In this document: positions 1 to 9,163 of the stretch, in pieces
Position numbering within the stretch: the stretch's first letter is position 1
Layout of the letters: every line of letters begins with the position of its first letter
Notes under the pieces: generated by a model
Told to the model about the DNA's origin: nothing
Databases searched by the model: none
Seen by the model: only the letters and a program-made list of their open reading frames with translations
Assembly: GCA_963693315.1 (NCBI GenBank)
Contig: CAVNZG010001019.1
Span: 171,076 to 235,075 of the forward strand
Source: Diogma glabrata
Taxonomy: Eukaryota > Arthropoda > Insecta > Diptera > Cylindrotomidae
DNA: 64,000 bases
Reading direction: 5' to 3'
Program-made: the position numbers and the translations under genes

Positions 1-17
1 TGGAAGCTCGCTAATTC

Positions 18-575
18 TTACTTGAGACAATTCGTGTTCAAAATTCTCTGACACCAGTTTAGATGGTCGATAATTGTAATCGCGAGGTTTTGAGAGCGGT
101 TCTGCCCACAGATTCTCCCTACCCTACACAGCTGACGAAGGTGTTCCAAACCATATATGGTTACATACAATAATTCTTTGCGTATCTCGATTCGCAGATT
201 GTTGCGAATCAACGACAACAGTTCAGCATCAGACATCGGCATCACACAAAGATTGCAAAAAATCATCAAACAATTCTGTTGGCCTCTGTTTTCTGGCTCT
301 CATCCTTTCTTTGATCTCTTCATTCGTCTGACTATCTCTGAACTCGATACGTAGAGCATGACAAATGTCATTCCATACAAGCTGACGATTACTGCAATAG
401 TATCGCCAGAACCATCCAGCTGCTCTATCTGTTAACACCAGATACCAGACTACGTGTGACTGTAGAAAAATCATTTTGGAAACAAATCTCGGTCAATCTC
501 TCTACTCTGAAGATGAAAGCTTCCACATCCAGACCATCAGGTCGGCGAAAAATGTTAAATTCCAATTACGGATTG
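18..575 (-). pseudogene. Decayed gag of the RING-associated LTR element
   Basis: Three overlapping minus-strand reading frames together give one Ty3/gypsy-like Gag domain. The upstream frame (about 575-437) carries a DGLDVEAFIFRVERLT-type segment. The next (474-229) has a W..ND..HAL...F core followed by EIKERMRARKQ. The last (269-18) has MSDAELLSLIRNNLRIEIRKE followed by a LRQLC motif. This order fits a retrotransposon capsid. At least two frameshifts and several stops break it, so it cannot be translated as one protein. It lies immediately downstream of the RING-finger ORF on the same strand and runs toward the left edge of the window, so the rest of the element is outside. Gag assignment is from sequence pattern, not a search. 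Confidence 0.6.
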
Positions 576-597
576 TAGTAGAGTATTAATCGAGATA

Positions 598-1263
598 CTA
601 ACGAGTTCTGACAGGAGCAGGATGAGAGCCTGAGAACAGTTGTGCCGGTGGATTATTTCGGGGTACCAAATCATCTCTTATTGAATGTGCAGATGAAGCC
701 GGTTGACGCAACGGAGAGAAGTGGGATTCTGCATTTGGTGCTTCTGGTACAGAAGAACGGTTTAGGCCTAATGAATCACTGATTCTTGCCATTTCGTGGT
801 CTAGCTGATCTTGTATGAGTTTATGAGAGTGTCGCAACAAGGCAGCAGCTCCTGCTGGATCAAGACTTCTCCGAGCTACGTCAATCCTAGCTTCGTTAGC
901 GAGTTGAGAAGGTGGACGTTCGATTGGTACCCGAGTTGAGGAGTGTTGATGGCCAATGCTGAACTGCTGTCGTTGAATCTCTGCAGCGAGAGCTCGAGTC
1001 ATGACTCTTTGAGGTGGCGGAGGTACGACTGAGAAATTGTTTGAGGCTGCCATTCGTGGCAATCTCTGCAGATCGGAACGAACACAGGCAGTTCTGCATA
1101 GGGGACAGGTATTTTTCTGCAACAGCCAGTCATCAAGACACATATCATGAAATAAATGGTTGCAGCGAGTTAAAATCTTTGCATCTGCGAGCACAATCTC
1201 ACCCTGGCACACCGCACAGGTATTTGACATGTCAGATATATTGAGCGGACTCGGTCCTGGCAT
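598..1263 (-). CDS. RING-H2 finger protein, N-terminal part of a Gag-like element
   Basis: 221-residue ORF with a complete C3H2C3 RING near the N terminus: C16, C19, C34, H36, H39, C42, C53, C56 with normal spacing, plus the usual W before the last cysteine pair. Such RING-H2 domains bind two zincs and usually recruit an E2 in ubiquitin ligases. The rest is low-complexity, with a helical Ala/His/Leu-rich segment around residues 130-165 and a Pro/Ser-rich tail. It has no membrane segment. The ORF ends about 25 bases before the first recognisable gag residues on the same strand, so it may originally have been the first domain of a RING-Gag polyprotein or a separate upstream ORF. A captured host E3 gene is the alternative. 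The RING is secure; the link to Gag is inference. Confidence 0.65.
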   Translation of the reverse strand: MPGPSPLNISDMSNTCAVCQGEIVLADAKILTRCNHLFHDMCLDDWLLQKNTCPLCRTACVRSDLQRLPRMAASNNFSVVPPPPQRVMTRALAAEIQRQQFSIGHQHSSTRVPIERPPSQLANEARIDVARRSLDPAGAAALLRHSHKLIQDQLDHEMARISDSLGLNRSSVPEAPNAESHFSPLRQPASSAHSIRDDLVPRNNPPAQLFSGSHPAPVRTR

Positions 1264-1334
1264 GGTAATAAAAAAGTGATGAGGAGATGAAACAATTAGG
1301 ATGTTATTCTCTTAATTAAGAAAGACGGAGAAAG

Positions 1335-1798
1335 AATGGAGGTTGGAGAGAAAACAGTTAAGCTAACCTATGGCAGAAGATGGAGCTACAAAAAAATTTT
1401 GGTCGTAGAAAACACTCAAAAAAAATAATAATTGTCGAAACAATAACGCTTTCGAAGAAAGTCAACCACAGACTGACGAGCCTGAAGATAAATGTTGAAA
1501 ACGAGTTGTTTGTTTTATATATTTGATTTGAAAAGAATAGGTTTCTTTTTCAACATTATGTTGTGTTCCCAAAATGAATTAAATTAATTTTTTTATTATA
1601 TAATTAAAATATTAAAATGAAAAATCAGAAAATAGGTCTTGGGATGAATGCCAAGTTCTTTAAAACCTCACCAAAAAAAATTTTCTTTTCGTTTCTTATA
1701 AATTTGTTTTAAAAAACTAGGACAGAACAAAAACTAATAATGGAGGTTGGAGACAAAGTAAGTATGCTAAAGCTATAGCAGGAGGTGGAGCTACAAAA
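1335..1798. repeat. Direct repeat of about 60 bp, two copies
   Basis: Positions 1335-1393 and 1739-1798 carry the same block, beginning ATGGAGGTTGGAGA and ending GGAGCTACAAAAA, with scattered differences. The copies are about 400 bp apart. Origin unknown. Confidence 0.6.
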
Positions 1799-1800
1799 AG

Positions 1801-1834
1801 TCCCAGATTCAATCAACACAGGGCGAATCTGGGA
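1801..1834. other. Perfect 10-bp stem hairpin followed by an A run
   Basis: TCCCAGATTC at 1801-1810 is the exact reverse complement of GAATCTGGGA at 1825-1834, with a 14-base loop. A run of about 20 A's follows. It directly abuts the second copy of the 60-bp repeat. Function unknown. Confidence 0.6.
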
Positions 1835-2734
1835 ATTAAAAAAAAAAAAAAAAAAAATTTAAAAATCTATCATGCAACTTAAAATTAGATAGTTACAACA
1901 AAAAAAAATTAAGCTACTTAGTGATAGTTGAAGAAGGAATCAAAACCAAAGTTTTATACGAATTCCGTATTCTCGAAATATAACGCGATAGTTTGATAAA
2001 TAAAAATTTACAAAAATCAAAAAAAAACTCACGGTTCCGTTGTCGAGACGTGACCTTGTTACCCTCTAAACCCTAATACATTATGCTAAACTTAGAACTA
2101 GTAGGTACACGCCCGGAGCTGGTAGGTTTTAAATGATCCCTTCCTTCTCTACAATTAATATATTCCTAATTTAGTTTTTTTCTCTTTTCTTGATGTTTCT
2201 TAATTTTAATTTTTGTTTTGTTGAGTTGAGTTGAAATTTTCTTGAGTTTTATTTTCTTTCGTTTTATAATATATAATTTTCCTTGATTTTTTTCCTTGTA
2301 TAATTTTTTCTTGGTTTTCAATATTTTTTTAATTTTTCCTAAAAAAATGGAGAAACAAAATTATTAGTTTCCAGTAATATCAGCAGTTTTATTATTTTAA
2401 GGTTTTCTTTTTAAAAGGTGGCTGAAGAGTGGGATCGACACCACCATGAGGGAGTTTGTACGCAGGGTGATGATCACCGCTCTTTCTTTTTGAATTTTTG
2501 TTTGTTTGGTTGGGGATAAAAAGGAAAGTAAGATAAACTACGTTAAAGGATGGGATTAGGTAAGGGAAAGGGAATAAGAAGGGATGGATAAGGATAGGAG
2601 AAAAAAAAGGGGGAAAGGAAGAAGATGGGTATGTGTTGGTAGTATATCATCCAGCTGACAAGTGTCGATGAAGTGGATAAGTGGATAGTCAGAGGATAAA
2701 TCCTCTGAGCCACCATTTGATCATCGACGCTCCA

Positions 2735-2782
2735 CAGCCGCGATTCACGCCACCCACACTGTAACGAAGTAAGTACGCCGCC
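2735..2782 (-). promoter_or_regulatory. Possible primer binding site and LTR edge of the RING-gag element
   Basis: Reading the minus strand, an LTR-like end ...TTCGTTACA (plus-strand TGTAACGAAG from 2760) is followed within 10 bases by TGGCGTGAATCG, which has the TGG start expected for a tRNA 3'-CCA complement. The LTR start resembles that of element 3 at 37374 (TGTAACGACT). The non-LTR retrotransposon begins about 22 bases inside, so the LTR would be interrupted. I cannot name the tRNA. Confidence 0.3.
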
Positions 2783-2817
2783 ATTTATTTATTTATTTAT
2801 TTATTTATTTTATTTTA
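2783..2817 (-). repeat. 3' terminal AAAT microsatellite of the non-LTR element
   Basis: On the plus strand this is ATTT repeated about seven times and then TTTATTTTACC. It marks the 3' end of the retrotransposon. Confidence 0.75.
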
Positions 2818-3261
2818 CCAAACATATATATACAATAATACATTTAATCTTAATCAATACAGTTTTACATAAAAATCATAATAGTTAATACAAAAAAAAG
2901 TTAATTAAAATGTAGAACAATAACAATAAAACACTAAAAATGCAAAAATATGATATAAGATGGTAAAATACTAAGAACATTTAGAAGTGCGTAAAGCGCT
3001 TATTGCAAATGCTCCAACATTGAAGAAGTTGAATAAATTATAGCTACCAACTTGCGTGAGGTGCATTATTGGTTATAAAACTAACAAAAATATTCTTAAT
3101 ATATAATTGAAATATAGGATTGTAGGTTAATAGATATAAAATAATTGAAAAAAGAAGAGTTGATGAAATAATATAAAAGAAAACAAGAGAGAAACGAAGT
3201 ATTGATGTATGCAGAAAAGCAAAGTTATAAATGCAATTTTAAGCCTATGTAAAACTTATTA

Positions 3262-3465
3262 CTAAAAATAGATTTCAATATTAGTCTTTGTAAAAAGCCA
3301 CTTTTTTAGATTTTTCAGGAACAAGAAAATAGGGCGAGAATCGCTTACAGACTCAGGTAAAATATTGTAGAGGAAAGGGGCCATAAAAGAATAAAAGCGA
3401 CGACAGTTTTCTTTTCTGGTAAATTCGATCAAACATCTAGTGTTCGTTCTAAGATTGTACTGCAC
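3262..3465 (-). pseudogene. Frameshifted C-terminus of ORF2
   Basis: This reading frame overlaps the end of the 940-residue ORF2 and carries the segment normally found at the extreme C terminus of Jockey-superfamily proteins: CLIEFTRKENCRRFYSF, then LYNILPESV, then a Leu/Lys-rich end. In ORF2 itself the frame changes after about position 3465 and terminates at 3429 with unrelated residues. A single-base indel (or a -1/+2 shift) near 3450-3465 explains both, so the parental ORF2 would be about 60 residues longer. A sequencing error cannot be excluded. Confidence 0.75.
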
Positions 3466-6251
3466 TGCTCAATTGTTTTAACTATATTATAGCCACCTCT
3501 CAAGAAAAAAACTCTCAAAACTTTGTAAACGTAAAGGTGTCTTAGGGGCAATATATTCGCTTTCATGAAAAGTGGAAACGACGGTTCTCTAGGTTTTTTG
3601 AAATGAATTACACGTAGAGCAAACTTCTGAGCTGTTATAAGTGATTTTATATTAATCAGATATGAACCTCCCCAGCATACCAGTCCATATTCAAGTCGAG
3701 AATTTACAAGAGAAAAGTACAGTGATCTCAGCATCTGACGAGGACAAACATCACGCAAAATAAACAACTTAGATATAGACGAATAAAGCTCATTACGAAT
3801 TTTTTCACAATGGGGTAAAAATTTCAATTTTGTATCCAAGATTAAGCCTAAATATTTGAAAGTTAACACTTTGTCAATTTTGATACATTTATTACAACAG
3901 TGATTGGTATTCAAGCAGCCTGAAGAATGATATATAAATGCGTTTGAGAGGCTACTATGATCGTTACTTAAACCAAATGTCATATACCGAGTTTTGGAGC
4001 TCAGAACCATTGCATGAATATTGAACCACTTCCTGAGTTTAACTAAATCGTTATTCATTTTGTTCATAACAGTCGTCCAATCATCACAACAATACAGATA
4101 AGCAGTGTCATCAGCAAAGGCGAACAATGAGCTTTCCATCTCAAGTTTACAGAGTGAGTTTATATAAACCAAAAATAAGATTGGTCCCAAGACTGAGCCT
4201 TGAGGAACGCCGGCCGTAATCTCAATATCATGGCTAAAAGTATTATTTACTTTTATTCTTTGCGTACGACTTGTTAAATAAGATTTAAACCAGTGCAGAA
4301 CAATTCCTCTAAAACCAGATGATAGTAATTTATTAAGTAATAGTATATGATCAACGGTATCAAATGCTTTAGTTATATCAATAAATAATGCCGCTACCTT
4401 CTTATTGGTGTTTAAGCCTGAATATAACTTCGTTAAAAAATCAATCAAAGTATCTTCTGTGCTTATACCTTCACGAAATCCATACTGACAGTTACTCAAA
4501 AATTTTGTTTTACGAAGGAAGGACATCATTCTTCCTTTGACGCATTTTTCAAGAATCTTAGAAAAAACAGGCAACAGTGATATTGGCCTGTAATTGGTCA
4601 TATCTAACGCATCACCACCTTTAAATAGAGGAATCACAACTGCTTTCTTAAGGCTTGAGGGAAATATCCCACTTGTAAGACTCAGATTAAAAATGTATGT
4701 TAAAGGTTCTAATATGTGCTGAGAAATTTTTTTAACTAAAGCATTTGTAATGCTATCATAACTGGATGATTCCGAATTATCAAGATCACTGATAATTATT
4801 CTAACTTCGTCTTGTGTAATTGGGGTGAAAAAACAGTTGGAGGGTTCAGAATAATTGGAATAAATTAAATCATTCTTTTCAGCAGAATCGCATACAACCG
4901 TTTCAATATGATCTGTTTTAAGCTTGGCCGAAATGGCAGTGAAATAACTGTTAAACAGCTCAACGATAGAGGATTCAGTTTCATGAATTGTTCCTTGTTC
5001 ATCTCTTACCTTACTTAGATTGGATGGTTTATTCTTCTGACCTGTGATATCTTTGACAATTTTCCACTGTTTCTTAGGGTTATTTTTATTTTTTTCAAAT
5101 AAACGTTCGTAGTAAGAAAATCTTTCATGTTTGATCCTCTTAGACACTTCTGTTTTAAACTTTAGGTACCTTGTTTTCAATTTACTGTTAAGTGGATGTC
5201 GTTTGTGCTTTACATACAATCTGTTTTTATCTACTATCATTTTACACAATCCATCCGATATCCATTCTTTAAATTTATTATCACGAGGTTTATTTAAATA
5301 AAATGATTTGGAAATAGATAAATGTCGGTTTAAAATTGCCATAAAATTGTCATAAGCGATGTTGACGTCCAAGGCAGAAAAAACATTGTCCCAAGATTCT
5401 ATGCTGAGATTTTTATTTAACTCGTCTATGTTTAATACAGGTGTAGGTAGAATATCAGCATCACAAGAATCCTTTAAAGGTGCTTTTACTTTTAAATTCA
5501 ACCAAGTAGAGCTATGGTCAGTAAGTTCAAGATTCAACACGTTGGAAGACAGTATTAGTTTAGATTGTAATTTTTGCCTCACAAAAATATGATCTAAACA
5601 AGTTGATGATTCAGATCTTGTTATCTCATTGACAAAAGAGCTTAAACCGAATGAGGACATTAGTGTTAGATAATCTCTACTGGCTTGGTTTGAAGATAAG
5701 GTGTCTATATTAATGTCCCCCAGAATAAAAAGATTTTTTGTTTTGATTGATGAAATTAAATTACTCAATTCTTCCAAAAAAGAATTAATTGAAAAAGAAT
5801 GCATTCGATACAAACAAATGGCTGAGCATTTTTCCTTTTCCAAAATAAAATCTACTTTAATCCCATCAGCACTTTGCATAGGCAACAAATCAACAGTATA
5901 ATGCATGGTATTACTAATATAGGCTGCAACTCCAGCATTTTGATTATTAGGATTACACTTAGCATAAAGGTCAAAATCATTTAGATTATTAAAGTTACTT
6001 ATCTCATTATCATTGATCCAAATCTCACTGAGAAAAATTATTAATGGCTTCTTACAAAGACTTTGAATATTACACAAAAACTCATTAAAATTATGCCGCA
6101 TACTTCTAATATTTTGATGAACAATTAAATTTTCACTAATTACAACATTATTTGTGGTGACGTCAGATGCAACGGAATTACTACAAGAAGAGACAATATT
6201 TGAATTAGAATTACTTACATTTAAACCTATAGGACTAAATATATTATCCAT
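3429..6251 (-). CDS. Endonuclease-reverse transcriptase (ORF2) of a CR1/L2-like element
   Basis: 940 residues. The N-terminal APE-like endonuclease keeps its signature positions: HQNIRS, LSEIW, GVAAYI, GDINID, LDHIF and LTDHS, covering the metal-binding Asn, Glu, Asp and His. The central reverse transcriptase has FRPISLLPVFSKILEK-type motifs (here NYRPISLLPV), YGFREGIST, ALFIDITKAFDTVDH, AGVPQGSVLGPILFLVYIN and the catalytic FADDT box. The thumb and C-terminal region follow. The enzyme nicks genomic DNA and primes reverse transcription of its own RNA at the nick. There is no internal stop, and only the last part is frameshifted. ORF1 ends 42 bp upstream. The clade within CR1/L2/Daphne/Kiri is not decided here. 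Confidence 0.9.
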   Translation of the reverse strand: MDNIFSPIGLNVSNSNSNIVSSCSNSVASDVTTNNVVISENLIVHQNIRSMRHNFNEFLCNIQSLCKKPLIIFLSEIWINDNEISNFNNLNDFDLYAKCNPNNQNAGVAAYISNTMHYTVDLLPMQSADGIKVDFILEKEKCSAICLYRMHSFSINSFLEELSNLISSIKTKNLFILGDINIDTLSSNQASRDYLTLMSSFGLSSFVNEITRSESSTCLDHIFVRQKLQSKLILSSNVLNLELTDHSSTWLNLKVKAPLKDSCDADILPTPVLNIDELNKNLSIESWDNVFSALDVNIAYDNFMAILNRHLSISKSFYLNKPRDNKFKEWISDGLCKMIVDKNRLYVKHKRHPLNSKLKTRYLKFKTEVSKRIKHERFSYYERLFEKNKNNPKKQWKIVKDITGQKNKPSNLSKVRDEQGTIHETESSIVELFNSYFTAISAKLKTDHIETVVCDSAEKNDLIYSNYSEPSNCFFTPITQDEVRIIISDLDNSESSSYDSITNALVKKISQHILEPLTYIFNLSLTSGIFPSSLKKAVVIPLFKGGDALDMTNYRPISLLPVFSKILEKCVKGRMMSFLRKTKFLSNCQYGFREGISTEDTLIDFLTKLYSGLNTNKKVAALFIDITKAFDTVDHILLLNKLLSSGFRGIVLHWFKSYLTSRTQRIKVNNTFSHDIEITAGVPQGSVLGPILFLVYINSLCKLEMESSLFAFADDTAYLYCCDDWTTVMNKMNNDLVKLRKWFNIHAMVLSSKTRYMTFGLSNDHSSLSNAFIYHSSGCLNTNHCCNKCIKIDKVLTFKYLGLILDTKLKFLPHCEKIRNELYSSISKLFILRDVCPRQMLRSLYFSLVNSRLEYGLVCWGGSYLINIKSLITAQKFALRVIHFKKPREPSFPLFMKANILPLRHLYVYKVLRVFFLRGGYNIVKTIEQCSTILERTLDV

Positions 6252-6293
6252 AGAAAAATACTATCTAGTTTTATAATTTAAAAATATTAAAAA

Positions 6294-7250
6294 TTATACT
6301 TTATCTAGGTCCTGTAGTGAACGAATATATTGAATTGCATCTCCATCAGTTTTCCGCATCATAATTTTGGCATCACGCACCCATAAATATTTGTAATGTT
6401 TTTTAGTTTTAATTTCCTTGGCCTGGTTATATAAATTTCTCTTGTATGCTGTTAAACTTTCATTGATAAATATTCTTGAGCGACTTGAAACGTCAAATAT
6501 AGATATTGGAATGTGTTTAAGCTTACGGATTTTTGAAATGATTAGCTTCTTGATTACAGTGTTTTGAAGATTAATTATAATCTTTCCTGGCTTATCCGGT
6601 GAGTGAGCTTTTGTGCGAAAACAATTTACGATGTATTCTTCTTTAAATGGTATTTCCAATCCTTTTTCAAATAGAATGTTGATGGTATGTTCTGTATTGT
6701 TATTTTCAAGTAAAGGAACACCAATGACATCAATACTATTTTTTAAAAGATTTTGATCGTGGTAATCCAAACGTAACTCCAAATCATTGATTTTTTGTTT
6801 CAAAACTTTATTTTCTTTAGCAACAGCATTTATAATTTCGATAGAACGCTCCAATAAGTCAAAACGACGGTTCATTTCTTCTTTGTTGGTTCTTAATTGA
6901 TGATAGATCTCTTGCAAAGTATTTTCCATATCAGAATTAGCAGCAGGATTTAGAACATCACCATTGTTTTGACATAGCATAGTAACCAAACTTTTTTGCG
7001 GTGAACTATTGTTTTCACTTATATGACTTGTTTTAACCTTGCACTTAGCACAAACCCACAATTTTTTTGTTTTTTTGAACTGTTCAACTACAATAGTGCT
7101 CATAGAAACACATGAGCCGTGAAATATTTCTTTACAATAATCACAGTTTATATTGAGATAAATATCATTTCGGTTAACCTTTAAATTACATTTGGCACAA
7201 GAAGACATATTAACTGTTAACATATAACTGTATGATCCACTTCTATTCAA
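6294..7250 (-). CDS. PHD-finger ORF1 protein of the non-LTR element
   Basis: 318 residues. The N terminus has a C4HC3 PHD zinc finger with C18, C21, C36, C39, H44, C47, C67, C70. The methionine at residue 15 (position 7208) lies just before the finger and may be the true start. A coiled-coil-like segment runs from about residue 105 to 165. The C-terminal 130 residues match the pattern of retrotransposon ORF1 RNA-binding regions, with RIFINESLTAYKRNLYNQAK and KYLWVRDAKIMMR. ORF1 proteins coat the element RNA and act as nucleic-acid chaperones; PHD fingers in such proteins are known from arthropod Jockey-superfamily elements. ORF2 follows after 42 bp. Confidence 0.85.
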   Translation of the reverse strand: MNRSGSYSYMLTVNMSSCAKCNLKVNRNDIYLNINCDYCKEIFHGSCVSMSTIVVEQFKKTKKLWVCAKCKVKTSHISENNSSPQKSLVTMLCQNNGDVLNPAANSDMENTLQEIYHQLRTNKEEMNRRFDLLERSIEIINAVAKENKVLKQKINDLELRLDYHDQNLLKNSIDVIGVPLLENNNTEHTINILFEKGLEIPFKEEYIVNCFRTKAHSPDKPGKIIINLQNTVIKKLIISKIRKLKHIPISIFDVSSRSRIFINESLTAYKRNLYNQAKEIKTKKHYKYLWVRDAKIMMRKTDGDAIQYIRSLQDLDKV

Positions 7251-7260
7251 TAAAATGTAT

Positions 7261-8913
7261 ACAATAAATTTTAATTATTTTCTCGATTTATGATGTATGT
7301 AATGAAGAATTAAAGTTTCAAAATTAGGATAAACGAAAAAAATTATTTATTAATGTTCGAGCAATTTTATAGGGAGTATTTTTTTTTAAATATTTAAGGA
7401 TTAAAAAAACTTTTTAATTTAAAACTTTTGTTTTATTTTTGACGACTATTGAACTGCACCTCACAACAGTCAATCGTCGTATGATTGGATTATTCTTGGA
7501 TAATTGGATAATTCTTGGATTCATGGATTCACTACTTTGTCATATATCACAAATTTTCATTTCACGCGATTTTCGTAACTAATTCTTTTATAATACTTAA
7601 TTCATAGTCACCCGTTCATATAATTTCCGCTACACAGGTTTATTCTTCTCATAAAACTAATATTTTTTTTATGTGCAATACACTGAATTTGAGTCCCCCC
7701 TGCGTTCTCCACCATACTAAATTAATTTAAATTCTCCGTGGACTCAAACCATAACTGCCGTCTGCTATTGTTGTAGTCAAACCTGGAATAGCTGTGCATA
7801 TTTATCAATCTGTTTTCCTGCCTTAAATTGTATCCAGCAATCGGTATAGAAATTGTCCTCGAATCGTTATATTTATTATTATCAATTCTTCGTTCCGCTA
7901 TTTATACATATATATAATCCTTATCCGCGAGATTCTACTGTGAATCAATTGTAGTTTGATATTTTGTAATACGTAATTATTAGATACTTTAATAATACTG
8001 GGTTTCAATCGGCTGCTGAGTCTAGATTTGTTTTTTTTTTTATAAAATTACCGAATTTTAATTAGGAATGATATGAGCGAATTGTTCGATATTGTTGAAC
8101 GTAAGAATTTCCTACAGATTATTTGGAAACACCCTATTGATTTGGTCAAATTAAATTAGTTGTCTAACTTGATTTAGTCCCTATAGTTTTCATTTAATTT
8201 ATAAATCACGGTACAACTATTATAAAATCGGTTGTTTATTCGCTTTAATCCATATTCATGTTGAGCGCATGTATATTTCTCTCAAATGTTTTGTAAATAG
8301 TATATCTGGCTTTGAAATACTTTTCAATTTCAATTACAACCTAATAACCAGTATTTCTTAATAGGAGACATAAAATAACAATAATTTTCAAATTTTACAA
8401 GAAACTACATTATCGATTCTACATTTCACCTATATATAGCAGCTGAAAACGTCTAGTCGCGCTCTTAGTTTTCTTATTACATCTGTTCGGGTGTGGTTTA
8501 GCTGGTGGTGAGAAAACGTCAAGCGAAGCGGGTGTGCAGAAAAAAATCACATGTACATTGTTTTTGGGTTGGAGACTAATTTTTCCATGAGGCGAAGGAA
8601 AGCCAACACTACCGAGTTACCGTACTTTTGATGAGAACTTTGGATGTGACACTGAAGGGATAATCATAAGATCAGCCCGTGAGTATTCATAAGTTTTTTT
8701 AATTGGTGCTGACTAAGTGAATCCATAGACAAGCCATCGTCAAATTAACACCTATATTCCGGCATTACAAAAAAAAGGTAAATCATTCTACCTCAAATGT
8801 ACTCGTAGTGCATTGAACTAATCAGTTTCGCGGGTTACGAAGTTACAACCCCAGTGAATATTTAGTTCCAGAATCAGCTCAACCTAAAAACAGTGACAGA
8901 TAACTTACCAACA
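7261..8913. other. No gene seen; contains a MITE relative and a TATA-like site
   Basis: No convincing coding region. At about 7993-8200 the sequence starting TACTGGGTTTCAATCGGCTG resembles the MITE at 15608-15838, without a clear right end. At 8430 CTATATATAG is followed by GC-richer sequence, which could be a promoter of unknown owner. Confidence 0.4.
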
Positions 8914-9163
8914 TTGTTCATTTGTAGTACGAAATATCATACAAATAGTGCACCTACATAGCCCAAAAATAGTGTACATATATAGTACAAAATACAGTGC
9001 AAATATCGCGCTTATATCACGCAAAATTGTCGTATCAATATTGTTCATTTATAGAACAAAACTACCATACAACTATCGTACATATATTGTACAAAATTAT
9101 CGTACCAACTTTGTTCATTTACCGAACAAATCTACCACACAACTATTTCACCTCTGGCGTACA
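8914..9163. repeat. 35-bp minisatellite with covarying palindromic cores, 8 units
   Basis: Unit cores start at about 8916, 8948, 8974, 9008, 9043, 9078, 9113 and 9147, giving spacings of 32, 26, 34, 35, 35, 35 and 34. Each core is about 15 bp with inverted arms: GTTC...GAAC at 9043 and 9113, GTAC...GTAC at 8974 and 9078, GCG...CGC at 9008. The arms differ between units but pair within the better units, and the intervening part follows AAAATTATCGTACCAAC. First, second and last units are degenerate. Confidence 0.75.

Larger units (their letters stand above)
1264..2734 (-). other. Gene-free leader-like region of the RING-gag element
   Basis: No coding region seen. The stretch is AT-rich with poly-A/T runs. 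It lies between the RING ORF and the putative LTR edge near 2760, where the 5' untranslated leader of a minus-strand LTR element would be. It contains a duplicated block of about 60 bp and a perfect hairpin, both listed separately. Confidence 0.4.
2783..7260 (-). mobile_element. Near full-length CR1/L2-like non-LTR retrotransposon
   Basis: Two ORFs in tandem on the minus strand, a PHD-finger ORF1 and an APE-endonuclease/RT ORF2, separated by 42 bp. A 3' untranslated region of about 440 bp follows, ending in about seven AAAT repeats (2783-2817, minus-strand sense). A short tandem-repeat tail instead of poly(A) is usual for the CR1/L2 part of the Jockey superfamily. The 5' end is not defined; it lies between 7250 and about 7460. 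The insertion appears to sit in the LTR of the RING-gag element. Only one frameshift is visible, so the copy is young. Confidence 0.85.

Noticed and set aside
5359..5901. Plus-strand ORFs opposite ORF2 endonuclease
   Set aside because: Shadows of the conserved minus-strand gene.
8914..9163. CRISPR-like array, from short palindromic units of regular spacing
   Set aside because: The units are contiguous tandem repeats with no unique spacers, and the surroundings are eukaryotic.
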